Of a DNA stretch of 64,000 nt, positions 1-9,712 are shown piece by piece. Position numbers and translations under genes: made by a program. The DNA comes from Tanticharoenia sakaeratensis NBRC 103193. GTDB lineage: Bacteria > Pseudomonadota > Alphaproteobacteria > Acetobacterales > Acetobacteraceae. Where the stretch lies: positions 1 to 64,000 of the forward strand of contig NZ_BALE01000019.1 in NCBI RefSeq assembly GCF_000963885.1, in the 5' to 3' direction. Within the stretch, counting starts at the first letter, position 1. Every line of letters begins with the position of its first letter. The notes below the pieces were generated by a model, which saw only the letters and a list, made by a program, of their open reading frames with translations, ran no database searches and was not told the DNA's origin.

Positions 1-1490
1 AAGCAGCAGGATATGAACCGGATTAACGTGGAACGGCTCTAGGAGACACCAATTATTACCAGCTCAACTCCGAACAGCGCCATTCGCTGATCATCGGAGC
101 GCCCGTGTCGCTCAATCTCGGCCATGGCCTGACGCTTACGACCGAGCCCTACTGGATGCATTTTCACGGGGCCGGAAATGACGGCCAGGACCAGAACGAA
201 TATGGCTATAACGGCACGCAGCCGACCGGAAACCTGAATATTCCGGGCAACATGGACGGGCAGGCCGCCATCCTTGCCGTCGACAACTTCAACCAAACCG
301 TCACCGGGTTCAACAACACGCTCTCATGGAAGCGCGGCCACAATGAGCTGCAGGCAGGCTACTGGTACGAGTATTACAATCACACGGAGCAGGCTCCGTT
401 CGAACCGCTGGGCGCCAACGGGCTTGCCGCCAATTTCTGGGGCCAGTCGCCGATCCTGACCGACACCGGCACGCCGATCATGCAGTTCAATATCCATCTT
501 GTCGAGCAGACCAATGCCCTGTTCCTGTCCGACACCTACAAGATGCTGAACGATCGCCTGGTGCTGAATGCAGGCTTCAAATACGTGATGCTGACCTATC
601 ACTCGACGAACCTGATCCCGGGCGACGACTACAATTACGGCCGCAGCGACGCCGAGCCGCTGCCGCAGGTCTCCGTCAGCTACAAGCTCACGAAGCATGA
701 CCAGATCTATTTCGACGCTGCCACGGCCTTTCGCGAACCCAGCGGAATCCTCGTCTATGGCAACCTGTGGGACGCCAACAGCCCGACCGTCGATGAAGAA
801 CACGCGACCAATCTGAAGGCGGAATATTCGATCTCGGAGGAGCTCGGATGGCGCCATACCGGCCTCGTGAACGTCAGCGCCTCGGTCTTCAATTACAACA
901 TGAGCAATCGCCAGAGTTCGACCTCGCAGTATTTCGGAGGCCGGCTGATTTCAACCTACATCAATGCGGGCGGCCAGACCTCACGCGGTGTCCAGGTGGC
1001 GCTGGGCCTGCGGCCGTGGCACTATTTCAGCCCTTACGTCTCGTTCCAGTATCTGCACGCGACGCTGGACAACAATCTCGGCAACGGCACCGACTATATT
1101 CCAAGTGCCGGAAAAATCGCGATCTACAGCCCGAAATTCACCGTCAATACCGGCCTTTCCTATGACAATGGCCATATTTTCGGCAACGGCTACATGAGCT
1201 ATGTGAGCTCGCAATACTCGACCTTCATGGACAACGCGACGCTGCCGGCTTATGCGGTCGGCAATATCACGCTGGGATATCGCTTCCGCAATGTATGGCT
1301 TGCGAAATCGCCCCAGGTACAGCTCAATGTCCTGAACGTGACGGACAACAAATATCTCTCTTCCGGCGGCGGAAGCTTCACCGCGAAGACGATCAAGGGT
1401 GTCTACGGTCACACGATTACGGGAAGCCAGCCGCTCTATACGGTCGGCGGCGGTTTCGGCCTCGTGGTTTCGGTTTCAAGCGGGTTCTGA
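1..1490 (+). CDS. TonB-dependent receptor, C-terminal part (5' cut by window edge; possible frameshift near base 40)
   Basis: This is an outer-membrane beta-barrel receptor for TonB-driven uptake. The 487 codons from base 27 look like the strand-loop pattern of the barrel domain and end in the C-terminal aromatic residue (GF) expected for BAM insertion. The sequence resembles the receptor at 53745-56261; for example ATLDNNLG here matches ATTDNNLA there. The signal peptide and plug domain lie off the left edge. The frame has a stop at 24-26, whereas another frame over bases 1-39 reads QQDMNRINVERL, which also looks receptor-like, so a frameshift around 27-42 is possible. It is followed by two galactosidase genes with a TGATG overlap, so the substrate is probably a galactose-containing oligosaccharide (inference). 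Family certain, intactness unknown. Confidence 0.85.
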
Positions 1491-3484
1491 TGACAGCAAA
1501 ACGCCTTCTTCCTCTCGCTGCCCTTCTGTCAGGCACGGCCCTCGCCGCGCAGCCTCCGCTGACGACGGGCGCGCCGCGGACCACGCTTTCGGCGACAGGA
1601 GGTCAGTTCGGCAATGCCGCGATCGGCTTTACCTGGACCACGTCGAATAATCGCCTGACGGACGCCGCGATTATCGACCGTCTGCACGGCAATCGGAGCC
1701 TGCACCTCGTCGCACCGTTTTCGATCCGCCTTGCGACCGGCGAGACGATCACGAGCGCCATGCTGACGCTCGATCACGCGCCGGAACTGACACGGATCAC
1801 GGCCGATCCGGAAGCTGCCAGGGCTGCGGATCAGAAAGAGGGTCTTGCACTGCGTGCGACATTCCACGATCCGAAAAATCGTCTGACGGTCGCATGGCGT
1901 CTCGAGCAGCGGGATCAATCGCCCTACCTGCGCGAGCTGATCTCCGTCACGGCGAATGGCGCCCCCCTCCCGATCAAGGGCGTTGACCTGCTGGATGCCT
2001 GGGACGACGACGGCGAGGTCTCGGGCGATGTCGACGGCTCGCCCGTCGTGATCGGGGACATGTATTTCGGCATCGAAAATCCTCTGTCCAACAATCTCGC
2101 GTTCAATGGCCGGTCCCGCCTGACGTTGCCGCAGGCGCTGCCGCTGCAGCCCGGCCATACGCTCGATGTGTCGGCGGTGGCAGGCGTTGTCCGGCACGGG
2201 CAGATGCGACGGGATTTCCAGCTCTATCTGGAGGCGCAGCGCGCGCACCCCTACCGGCCGTTCCTGAACTATAATTCGTGGTACGATATCGGCTATTTCA
2301 CACCCTACACTCAGGCGCAGGCCGAGGATCGGATCCGCACGTTCGGCGACGAACTCGTGCGCAAGCGCGGCGTACAGCTCGACTCCTTCCTGTTTGATGA
2401 TGGTTGGGACGACTACAAGGGAAACTGGGATTTCAGCCGCGATTTTCCGAAAGGATTCGCACCCCTCGCCGATCTCGCCCGACAGTATGGCGCGCAGCCG
2501 GGGATCTGGCTGAGTCCGTGGGGCGGCTACGGCAAGCCGGTGCAGATGCGCGTCGAGGCAGGGCGCAAACTCGGCTACGAAACGGCGGGAGACGGGTTTG
2601 CGCTGTCCGGCCCGCATTATTATCAGCGCTTTCATGACGTGGTCATGCATCTGCTGGACCAGGGCGTGAACCAGTTCAAGTTCGACGGCACCGGCAATGC
2701 AGACAAGGTCGTTCCCGGCAGCCCGTTCATGAGCGATTTCGACGCGGCGATTCATCTGATCGGCGACATTCGGGCCGACAAGCCGCAGACCTATATCAAC
2801 CTGACGACGGGCACCTACCCTTCCCCGTTCTGGTTGTGTTACGCGGATTCGATCTGGCGTGGTGGCGAAGACGACATGCTGCTGGGCGTAGGCACGAAAC
2901 GCCAGCGATGGATCACCTATCGCGACAGCGACACGTATCATAACATTGTCGTCCGGGCGCCGCTTTTTCCGCTCAACTCCCTGATGCTGCACGGCATCAT
3001 CTTCGCGCAGAAGAACCAGCGGCTGAACACCGATCCGGGACATGATTTTGCCGACGAGGTTCATTCGTTCTTCGCGACCGGCACGCAGGAGCAGGAGCTG
3101 TACGTCACGCCATCCCTGCTGCATGCGCAGGATTGGGACCTGATCGCGCAGACGGCAAAATGGGCACGCACGAATGCCGATATCCTGCGGGACAGCCACT
3201 GGGTGGGCGGAGATCCCGGTCGTCTCGAAGTCTATGGGTGGGCCGCATGGACGCCGCAGAAAGCATTTCTGACATTGCGCAATCCTGACGACCGGCCGCA
3301 ACGTTTCCTGCTCGATCTGCGTCGGGCACTGGAACTGCCGGACGGCGAGACCACCCGTTTCGCCGCGCATGCGCTGTGGAGCCACGGCAATACGCCCGGC
3401 ACGCTGGATGCCGATACGCCTGTGGTCATCACCCTCGCACCTTTCGAATTGCGCACTCTTGAGCTGATACCAGCAAAGAACTGA
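1490..3484 (+). CDS. GH36-like alpha-galactosidase, secreted
   Basis: This is a predicted retaining alpha-galactosidase of clan GH-D (GH36/GH27-like), 664 aa. The start is the ATG that overlaps the receptor stop in TGATG. It gives a typical Sec signal peptide (MTAKRLLPLAALLSG, with a cleavage region around ALAAQ), so the enzyme should be periplasmic. An N-terminal beta-sandwich of about 240 residues is followed by a TIM barrel containing FDDGWDD near residue 302 and KFDGTGN, whose Asp399 is the likely nucleophile. A C-terminal beta domain follows. Translational coupling to the TonB receptor and the GH35 enzyme starting 6 nt downstream point to breakdown of imported galactosides. The exact linkage specificity cannot be read from sequence. 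Confidence 0.82.
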   Translation: MTAKRLLPLAALLSGTALAAQPPLTTGAPRTTLSATGGQFGNAAIGFTWTTSNNRLTDAAIIDRLHGNRSLHLVAPFSIRLATGETITSAMLTLDHAPELTRITADPEAARAADQKEGLALRATFHDPKNRLTVAWRLEQRDQSPYLRELISVTANGAPLPIKGVDLLDAWDDDGEVSGDVDGSPVVIGDMYFGIENPLSNNLAFNGRSRLTLPQALPLQPGHTLDVSAVAGVVRHGQMRRDFQLYLEAQRAHPYRPFLNYNSWYDIGYFTPYTQAQAEDRIRTFGDELVRKRGVQLDSFLFDDGWDDYKGNWDFSRDFPKGFAPLADLARQYGAQPGIWLSPWGGYGKPVQMRVEAGRKLGYETAGDGFALSGPHYYQRFHDVVMHLLDQGVNQFKFDGTGNADKVVPGSPFMSDFDAAIHLIGDIRADKPQTYINLTTGTYPSPFWLCYADSIWRGGEDDMLLGVGTKRQRWITYRDSDTYHNIVVRAPLFPLNSLMLHGIIFAQKNQRLNTDPGHDFADEVHSFFATGTQEQELYVTPSLLHAQDWDLIAQTAKWARTNADILRDSHWVGGDPGRLEVYGWAAWTPQKAFLTLRNPDDRPQRFLLDLRRALELPDGETTRFAAHALWSHGNTPGTLDADTPVVITLAPFELRTLELIPAKN

Positions 3485-3490
3485 CGTTTC

Positions 3491-5350
3491 ATGACCGGCG
3501 GGCCGACCAGACGGGATCTCCTGCGCATCGGCGTATTCGCAACGCTGTCCGCTCCGGCGGCGCGCGCAAGACCAGTACATGAGCCCGTTCCGGATGGGCG
3601 GCCGCATCATCTGACGTTCGTGCCCGACGGTTTTGCGCTCGATGGACAGCCGTTCCAGATCCGAGCCGGAGAACTTCATCCGGTGCGCATCCCGCGCTCC
3701 TGCTGGCGTCAGCGCATTCAGATGGTGCGTGCCATGGGGCTCAACACCGTGTCCGTCTACATCATGTGGAACGTCGTCGAGCCGCAACCCGGCCGCTTCG
3801 TATTCGACGATCGAGGCGATATTTCTGCGTTTCTCGAACTGTGCCGGGCGGAGGGCATGTGGGTCTATCTACGCCCCGGACCATATGTCTGCGCGGAATG
3901 GGATCTGGGCGGACTGCCGGCATGGCTTCTGTATGAAGGCGATGTGCGGCTGCGCACCACCGATCCCGCATTTTTGAGCCCGGCATCACGCTATATCGCC
4001 CTGATCGCATCCCTCGTGGCACCTTATATGGCATCGAACGGGGGCCCGATCCTGATGCTTCAGGTCGAGAACGAATATGCGTCCTTCGGGCATGATCGCA
4101 CCTATCTCGAGGCGATCGCGACGTGCTGGCGTTCGAACGGCATCGAGGGCCCGTTCTCCATCGCCGACGGATTGCCGCAGCTACGCGCGGCAGGCACGAC
4201 ATTGCACGATGTGGCTGTCGGACTGGACGGCGAGACGGCACCGCCCGGAACGCTTTCGCCCGGCGGCCCGGTCTGGATCAGCGAGGCCTATCCCGGCTGG
4301 CTGACGCATTGGGGCGACAAGTCGATGGCGCGCGTGGATTTCGAGTCCGATTTCCGCACGATCCTGAAGCGGAACCTGTCCTTCAGCCTGTATGTCGCGC
4401 ATGGCGGCACGAATTTCGGGTTTGGAGCCGGGGCCAATGCGGGACATGACGGCGGCCGGTTCCAGCCGGTCGTGACCAGCTATGACTATGATGCGCCAAT
4501 CACGGAAAATGGCCACCCGAGCGCGAAATATCAGTCCATGCGCGCGATGCTGGCCGGCGTTACCGGGCGTCCTTCCCGGCCGCTGCCGGAGTTGTCACGC
4601 GCTTCGGATTTCCAGCCGGTGATGGCCCGCCACGGCGGCGACCCGCGACTCGCATTTGGTCGGGCGGTCTCCAGTGACATTCCGCAGTCACTGGAGACGG
4701 CGCTTCATCAGCCTCATGGCATTGGTCGCTATACGTGCATGCTCCCGGCGGGTCCTGCCGCCACCTTGCATCTGGGTGCCGTCCACGATGTGGCGAGTGT
4801 CTTCCTCGACCAGACCGATATCGGCACGGTCTCCCGCGTCTGGCGGGAGGGGCAGCCGCCACATCCGGATACCTCGATCGCTATTCCGGCGCGCGCGCAT
4901 CCCGCCAGGCTTGAGGTGCTGATCGACAGCTTCGGCCATATCGGCTACGGGCCGGCGCTCGGCGACCGCAAGGGTCTGCTCGGTCCGGTGATGCTTGGCG
5001 ACATGCCTGTCACGGGCTGGAAAATTCAGGGCCTGTCTCTGGACGAGGCTGATGTCGCTCGTCTGCGGGCTCTCCCTGAAACCACACCGCGCGCGGGTCT
5101 GGTCCTGTTCCGGGCGGACGTCCATCTGGAGACCGTTGCCGACATCTACGTGGATCTCGGGACATGGCCACGTGGCTATGCGTGGGTCAACGGCCATCTG
5201 CTGGGACGGTACTGGTCGATGGGCCCGCAAAGACGCCTGTTCTGCCCTGCCGAATTTTGGCGGCAGGGCTCGAACGACATCATGCTGCTGGACTGGCATG
5301 CGACCGACCCACATTCGATCTCGGGATTTGCCGACGCCGGAGACGCCTAG
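3491..5350 (+). CDS. GH35 beta-galactosidase, Tat-exported
   Basis: This is a retaining beta-galactosidase of 619 aa, normal for bacterial GH35. The N-terminus carries a twin-arginine signal (TRRDLLRIG followed by an Ala-rich stretch), so folded export to the periplasm is likely. The GH35 hallmark GGPILMLQVENEY is present. Glu195 in the NE pair is the expected acid/base, and Glu265 in WISEAYPGW the expected nucleophile. The early strand RPGPYVCAEWDLGG is also family-typical. The C-terminal third holds the usual jelly-roll domains (WVNGHLLGRYW). It follows the GH36 gene by 6 nt. Its TAG stop sits within a CTAG shared with the stop of the convergent flavin reductase gene. Confidence 0.9.
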   Translation: MTGGPTRRDLLRIGVFATLSAPAARARPVHEPVPDGRPHHLTFVPDGFALDGQPFQIRAGELHPVRIPRSCWRQRIQMVRAMGLNTVSVYIMWNVVEPQPGRFVFDDRGDISAFLELCRAEGMWVYLRPGPYVCAEWDLGGLPAWLLYEGDVRLRTTDPAFLSPASRYIALIASLVAPYMASNGGPILMLQVENEYASFGHDRTYLEAIATCWRSNGIEGPFSIADGLPQLRAAGTTLHDVAVGLDGETAPPGTLSPGGPVWISEAYPGWLTHWGDKSMARVDFESDFRTILKRNLSFSLYVAHGGTNFGFGAGANAGHDGGRFQPVVTSYDYDAPITENGHPSAKYQSMRAMLAGVTGRPSRPLPELSRASDFQPVMARHGGDPRLAFGRAVSSDIPQSLETALHQPHGIGRYTCMLPAGPAATLHLGAVHDVASVFLDQTDIGTVSRVWREGQPPHPDTSIAIPARAHPARLEVLIDSFGHIGYGPALGDRKGLLGPVMLGDMPVTGWKIQGLSLDEADVARLRALPETTPRAGLVLFRADVHLETVADIYVDLGTWPRGYAWVNGHLLGRYWSMGPQRRLFCPAEFWRQGSNDIMLLDWHATDPHSISGFADAGDA

Positions 5351-5844
5351 ACGGAAACGTAACCGCGGCGGAACCACACGAGGCCGCGTGCATCATGGCC
5401 GGGCACCACGATCTGCTCGACCTCGGCGAAAATGACGGTGTGGCTGCCGACATCGGCCGTCTCCGTCACACGGCATTCCAGCGTCGCCAGGGCATCTTCC
5501 AAGATCGGCAGGCCCGTTTCACCGACCGTCCAGCGGCCCGAGGCAAAGCGTGTCTCCATGTCGAACTTGGAACTCGCGAACACGCCCGACAGCGCATCAT
5601 GCGCGGACGACAGGACATTGACCGCCAGTTTCCCATGCGCCAGCAGATGCGGATGGGAACTGGCGTTGCGGTTGACGCAGACGAGCAGCGTGGGCGGGCT
5701 GTCCGAGACACTGCTGACCGCCGACACGGTAAAGCCATGGCGGCCATTGGGGCCGTCGGTCGTCACGATGGTCACGGCGCTCGCCAGCAGCGACATCGCC
5801 TCGCGGAAGGCCAGCGCCTGCGATGGCACGATCGTTTCGGTCAT
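5347..5844 (-). CDS. rutF: RutF-like flavin reductase
   Basis: This is an NAD(P)H:flavin oxidoreductase of the flavin-reductase-like (split-barrel FMN-binding) family, 165 aa. The sequence follows E. coli RutF closely in composition and order: FREAMSLLASAVTIVTTDGP, then GFTVSAVSSVSDSPPTLLVC, and GLVWFRRGY near the C-terminus. I chose ATG 5844 because GGAG lies about 8 nt upstream and the homologous region begins immediately after. RutF supplies FMNH2 to the pyrimidine monooxygenase RutA. No RutA is in this window, so the partner is unknown; a role in supplying electrons to the Rieske systems nearby is only speculation. It is divergent from the AtzH-like gene. Confidence 0.85.
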   Translation of the reverse strand: MTETIVPSQALAFREAMSLLASAVTIVTTDGPNGRHGFTVSAVSSVSDSPPTLLVCVNRNASSHPHLLAHGKLAVNVLSSAHDALSGVFASSKFDMETRFASGRWTVGETGLPILEDALATLECRVTETADVGSHTVIFAEVEQIVVPGHDARGLVWFRRGYVSV

Positions 5845-5928
5845 TTCGGATGCTCCACATTCATTACGTCTGCCGTATGGGCGCAGGATGCGATAAGTTC
5901 GCCTTTCCAACAACCGCAGAGAGTGGCC

Positions 5929-6309
5929 ATGGACACGAGGCTCAACGAACCCGCCATCCTTCAGGAGTTGGAGATAGCGTCCGACGCTTACGAGCGCGCG
6001 CTGGCCGACAACGATATCGAAACGCTCGATCGCCTGTTCCATGACGGCCCGGAGGTCGTGCGCTACGGCGTCACCGAATGTCTTTACGGCGCGGAAGAAA
6101 TCGCGGCCTTCCGGCGCGCACGGACCGGCGGCTCCCCGCCGCGCGAGAATCTGAAACGCGTCATCACGACGATCGGCAGCGACGTCGGCTGCGTCAATAT
6201 CGAGTTCCAGCGGCTTGGCGGCAGCAAGCGGGGGCGGCAGAGCCAGACCTGGTGGCGCGGTCCCGATGGCTGGCGCGTGATTTCGGCACACGTGTCGCTG
6301 ATGGGGTGA
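5929..6309 (+). CDS. AtzH/HpxZ-like protein (DUF3225, SnoaL-like fold)
   Basis: This is a small 126-aa protein of the NTF2-like fold, matching the AtzH/HpxZ group (DUF3225). Recognisable parts are FHDGPEVVRYGVTE, the YGAEEIAAFRRAR stretch and the final GRQSQTWWRGPDGWRVISAHVS. The start ATG 5929 has GAGAG about 5 nt upstream. In s-triazine and oxalurate pathways AtzH/HpxZ proteins are paired with an AtzE/HpxY-type amidase and stabilise or assist it. No such amidase is adjacent here. It is divergent from the RutF-like gene across 84 bp and convergent with the ABC permease operon, with a 30-bp gap. Confidence 0.75.
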   Translation: MDTRLNEPAILQELEIASDAYERALADNDIETLDRLFHDGPEVVRYGVTECLYGAEEIAAFRRARTGGSPPRENLKRVITTIGSDVGCVNIEFQRLGGSKRGRQSQTWWRGPDGWRVISAHVSLMG

Positions 6310-6339
6310 GCCGCGCCTGACATCACCTGCCCGGCGGCT

Positions 6340-7224
6340 TCAGTCCCGCTGCTCGCGGCGCCACGGCACACCCAGCGCCGCAGGCTGCCGGGCACGGCCG
6401 AAAAGGCCTGATATGGCGAGCGCCGACACCAGATAAGGCAACGCCAGAAACAACTGTGGTGGCATGCGGGCCGCGTCGAGCTGGATGACGAACTGCAGCG
6501 CATCCAGACAGCCGAACAGAACCGCGCAGGCTGCAACGGCAATCGGTCGCCAGCGCCCGAAGATCACCATGGCCAGCGCTGCAAAGCCCTGCCCCGCCAC
6601 GACGGATTCCCGGAACAGCCCGATCTGGCACACCACGAGATAGGCGCCTCCAAGAGCGCCGGCGAGGCAGGACAGTCGCAAGCCCCACATCCGCAGACGT
6701 TCGACATCGAGACCGGCCGTCGCCGCTGCCTGAGGCGCTTCCCCGGCGGCGCGGAGGTTCAGGCCGACGCGGGACCGCCGCAGGGCGATCTCGGCGAGAG
6801 GAACCAGCAGGAGGAGCGCATAGAATGGCAGCGTGAGCCCCAGGGCGTCCGTCTTCGGAAGGGTCAGCGTCGCCAGCGTCACGCCTGGCGGGCAGTCCAG
6901 CCTGTAAAGGTACGCAGCCACGCCGGTCGCCAGTGCGTTGAACAATACGCCGACCACAAGCTGGCTTGCCCGCGCCCGGATGACGAACCATCCCAGCAGT
7001 TCCGCGCCCAGAAGACCCGTCGGAATCGCCGCAAGCAGGGCGACCACGACCGAATGCGTGTGCTCTGCCACGACGTAGCCCGCGAATGCGCCCAAGGTGA
7101 GCATGCCCTCGAGACCGATGTTGAGGACGCCTGCGCTTTCCGCGAATGTCTCGCCAAGTGCTGCGATCAGGATCGGCATGGCGAGCCGAAGCCCGGTCGC
7201 AAGCAGTGCCAGGATCGCACTCAT
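6340..7224 (-). CDS. BMP-type (nucleoside/purine) ABC transporter permease, second subunit
   Basis: This is an inner-membrane permease of the ABC subclass that works with BMP-family binding proteins (NupP/NupQ, YufP/YufQ group), 294 aa with about eight hydrophobic segments. The family motif ESAGVLNIGLEGMLTLGAFAGY is near the N-terminus and the cytoplasmic coupling region (LRAAGEAPQAAATAG) near residue 145. It overlaps the upstream permease by 4 nt and is the last gene of the long leftward operon. It pairs with the permease at 7221-8231, the ATPase at 8221-9711 and the BMP protein at 9713-10702. The substrate is predicted to be a nucleoside or nucleobase because of the linked deaminases. Confidence 0.88.
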   Translation of the reverse strand: MSAILALLATGLRLAMPILIAALGETFAESAGVLNIGLEGMLTLGAFAGYVVAEHTHSVVVALLAAIPTGLLGAELLGWFVIRARASQLVVGVLFNALATGVAAYLYRLDCPPGVTLATLTLPKTDALGLTLPFYALLLLVPLAEIALRRSRVGLNLRAAGEAPQAAATAGLDVERLRMWGLRLSCLAGALGGAYLVVCQIGLFRESVVAGQGFAALAMVIFGRWRPIAVAACAVLFGCLDALQFVIQLDAARMPPQLFLALPYLVSALAISGLFGRARQPAALGVPWRREQRD

Positions 7225-8231
7225 GCGCGCGTCAACCGTCCGCGCCTGAGCGCCGGCAACGCAAGAGCCGTGAGCACCAGCAGACTTTCGAAGATCGAGA
7301 CGATGGCGGACGGGATCTGGAAATCGCGCTGCATCGCACCGCCGCCTGCGATCAACGCGGCATAGATGAATGCCACCGGCACGGTGCGCAGGGGATGCAG
7401 TCCGGCGAGAATGGCAACGACGATGCCCTGAAAGCCGATGCCCTGTCCCATTCCGTCGATCAGCCGGTGCTGAAGCCCCAGCACGTCACACCAGCCGCCA
7501 AGGCCTGCGAGACCGCCGCCGCCGATCGCGGCCATGACCCACACGAGACCCGTGGCAATCCCGCCGTAGCGGGCAGCCTGAGGGCCCAGGCCCGTCATGC
7601 GCAGGACATAACCCGCCCGCGTCATGGACAGCAGCCCGGCCAGCAGGATTGCGGCCAGGACCGCCACGAGCACGCCGACATGCGCATGAAGGCCGGCAAG
7701 GCGCGGCATCCATTGCGCGCGTGCAAGGGCTGCCGTCTGCGGGAGATCGCTGCCGGCACGGATCGGGCCGCTCACCAGATACTGGACGATGAAGATCGCA
7801 ACGAAGTTCATCATGAGGGAGCCGAGGACTTCGTTCCCGCCGAAGCGGGCGCGTGCGATGCCCGTCAGGGACGCCCAGAATCCGCCCAGGGCGAATGCGA
7901 AGATCAGCGACAGCGGCAGGAAAGCCCACGGGCTCAGGCCCGGCCAGACGATGGCCGTCAGGATCGCGCCCAGCGCGCCGCCCAGGTAGCAGCCGTCAAA
8001 GCCGAGATAGAGCAGGCCCGAGCGCCAGCAGACGATCGTCGCAAGCGCACAGAACTCCAACGGCGCCATGGCAATCAACGCAGCCGAAAGCCCGTGACGC
8101 GAGCGCACGGCGTAGGTCGCGATGTCCCACCATGCACGCCAGGGTGCGACATGGAATGGCAGGAGAAGCCCTATGGTCAGGGCGACCAGACACGCGACAG
8201 CCAGCCCCTGGCGCCATCGTTCACGCAGCAT
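7221..8231 (-). CDS. BMP-type ABC transporter permease, first subunit
   Basis: This is a permease of 336 aa, with hydrophobic segments throughout and the family signature SGLLYLGFDGCYLGGALGA near residue 70. The coupling motif GLGPQAARYGGIATG is around residue 220. I chose ATG 8231, giving MLRERWRQGLAV and an 11-nt overlap with the ATPase stop. A longer frame to 8291 would overlap the ATPase by 71 nt and adds a non-family extension. It partners the permease that follows with a 4-nt overlap. It is predicted to import a nucleoside-like solute across the inner membrane. Confidence 0.87.
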   Translation of the reverse strand: MLRERWRQGLAVACLVALTIGLLLPFHVAPWRAWWDIATYAVRSRHGLSAALIAMAPLEFCALATIVCWRSGLLYLGFDGCYLGGALGAILTAIVWPGLSPWAFLPLSLIFAFALGGFWASLTGIARARFGGNEVLGSLMMNFVAIFIVQYLVSGPIRAGSDLPQTAALARAQWMPRLAGLHAHVGVLVAVLAAILLAGLLSMTRAGYVLRMTGLGPQAARYGGIATGLVWVMAAIGGGGLAGLGGWCDVLGLQHRLIDGMGQGIGFQGIVVAILAGLHPLRTVPVAFIYAALIAGGGAMQRDFQIPSAIVSIFESLLVLTALALPALRRGRLTRA

Positions 8232-9711
8232 TGCCGTGCACTCCCGCCATTGCATGCGCCAGTTCACCAAGATCCGCCTCATCACGTGCAACGGCCGGCG
8301 TCAGGCGGCCCGCACTGAGGACGGCGATCTGATCCGCGCGATCAAAAATCTCGTCGAGATCGGACGAAATCAGAACGACGGCCGCACCCTCCAGACGCAG
8401 GGCATCGATTTCGGACCAGATTGCCGCAGCCGCCGCAACATCCACGCCACGGGTCGGATAGACCGCGATCAGCACGGTCGGTCTGCCCGACACCTCGCGC
8501 GCGACGATCAGCTTCTGCCGGTTGCCACCCGACAAGGACGCCGTGCGCAATGCCGGGTCGGCCGGCACGACATGACCTGCTTCGAGGATAGCGCGCGCGC
8601 GCGCGCGCAACGCATCCGGCCAGAGCAGGAATCCCCGCGCGCGTCTCCCCAGCTCGGCCGTCTCCTCCAACGTGGCTGCACCGATACTCCCGACATGCCC
8701 ACGATCGGCGGGCACATACGCGACGCCCGCCGCGCGACGGTGCGCCACGCTCAGACCGGCAATGGAATGGCCGTCAAGCACGAGTGCGTCGCACGATGCG
8801 GGCATGAGACCCGCGATGGCATCGGCGAGTTCAGTCTGACCGTTCCCATCCACGCCGGCAATTCCGAAAATCTCGCCTGCCCTTACCGAAAACGTCACAC
8901 CGATCCTGTTTCCCGGAAGACGAAGTCCACGCACGAGAAGCCGTTCGGCAGCGGGCGCGATCCGGGATCGGATCGGAAGCGCCGGCGCGTCACCCATCAT
9001 GAGGCGCGACAACGCACCGAGATCGTAGGTTCCGCGTGCCCGGGTCTCGATGATCCGTCCGCGGCGCATCACGCTGACGCGGTCCGCCAGTTGCATGATT
9101 TCCGCGAGCTTGTGCGTGACGAGCAGCACGGCATGTCCTGCATCGCGCAGTTGCCGAAGCAAGGCGAACAGACCCGCGATCTCGTCGGGCGCCAGAACGG
9201 CGGTCGGCTCGTCGAGGATCAGGAGATCCGCTTTTCCGTAAAGCAGTTTCATGATCTCGACGCGCTGCCGCACGCCGATCGGCAGGGTTTCGATCCGTGC
9301 CGCGCAGTCGAGACGCAGCCCGTGCGCGGCCCCAAGAGCCTCGATCCTGCGTCGGGCCGCTGACCAGTCCGGAAACTGCCTGAAAGGACCGCGCCCTTCA
9401 TCACGACCGAGCAGGATGTTCTCGATCACGCTCAGGGTCGGCACGAGCATGAATTCCTGATGCACCATGCCGATGCCACAGGCCTGCGCATCGGCGCTGC
9501 TCTCGAAGGCATGTGCCACGCTGTCGATCCGGACGCAGCCGGCATCGGGCCGGTAGAGACCATACAGCACCTGCATGAGGCTGCTCTTGCCCGCCCCGTT
9601 CTCGCCCAGCAGCACGTGGATTTCGCCGGGACGCACTTCCAGAGAGACATCGTCGAGCGCGACCACCTCACCGAATGTCTTGCTGACATGATCGAGTGCA
9701 TAGACCGGCAT
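8221..9711 (-). CDS. BMP-type ABC transporter ATPase with two nucleotide-binding domains
   Basis: This is a duplicated ABC ATPase of 496 aa, as is standard for sugar and nucleoside importers of this class. Domain 1 has Walker A GENGAGKSS near residue 36 and Walker B LLILDEPTAVLAPDE. Domain 2 has a degenerate Walker A (GVDGNGQTE), an intact LSGGNRQKL signature and the YPTRGVDV D-loop region. The start ATG 9711 leaves a single base between it and the BMP gene stop. A (GC)8 tract at 8591-8606 encodes alternating Arg-Ala. It energises the two permeases downstream. Confidence 0.92.
   Translation of the reverse strand: MPVYALDHVSKTFGEVVALDDVSLEVRPGEIHVLLGENGAGKSSLMQVLYGLYRPDAGCVRIDSVAHAFESSADAQACGIGMVHQEFMLVPTLSVIENILLGRDEGRGPFRQFPDWSAARRRIEALGAAHGLRLDCAARIETLPIGVRQRVEIMKLLYGKADLLILDEPTAVLAPDEIAGLFALLRQLRDAGHAVLLVTHKLAEIMQLADRVSVMRRGRIIETRARGTYDLGALSRLMMGDAPALPIRSRIAPAAERLLVRGLRLPGNRIGVTFSVRAGEIFGIAGVDGNGQTELADAIAGLMPASCDALVLDGHSIAGLSVAHRRAAGVAYVPADRGHVGSIGAATLEETAELGRRARGFLLWPDALRARARAILEAGHVVPADPALRTASLSGGNRQKLIVAREVSGRPTVLIAVYPTRGVDVAAAAAIWSEIDALRLEGAAVVLISSDLDEIFDRADQIAVLSAGRLTPAVARDEADLGELAHAMAGVHGNAA
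8591..8606. repeat. (GC)8 dinucleotide tract inside the ATPase gene
   Basis: Sixteen bases of pure alternating GC lie in the second half of the ABC ATPase gene and are read as Arg-Ala repeats. Such tracts can form Z-DNA and can slip in replication. A change of one GC unit would shift the frame. No functional role is claimed. Confidence 0.9.
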
Positions 9712-9712
9712 G

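Noticed and set aside
1529-3787. Long minus-strand open frame opposite the GH36 gene
   Set aside because: The plus strand clearly encodes a signal peptide, the GH36-like barrel and catalytic motifs. The antisense frame has no motif and spans two genes.
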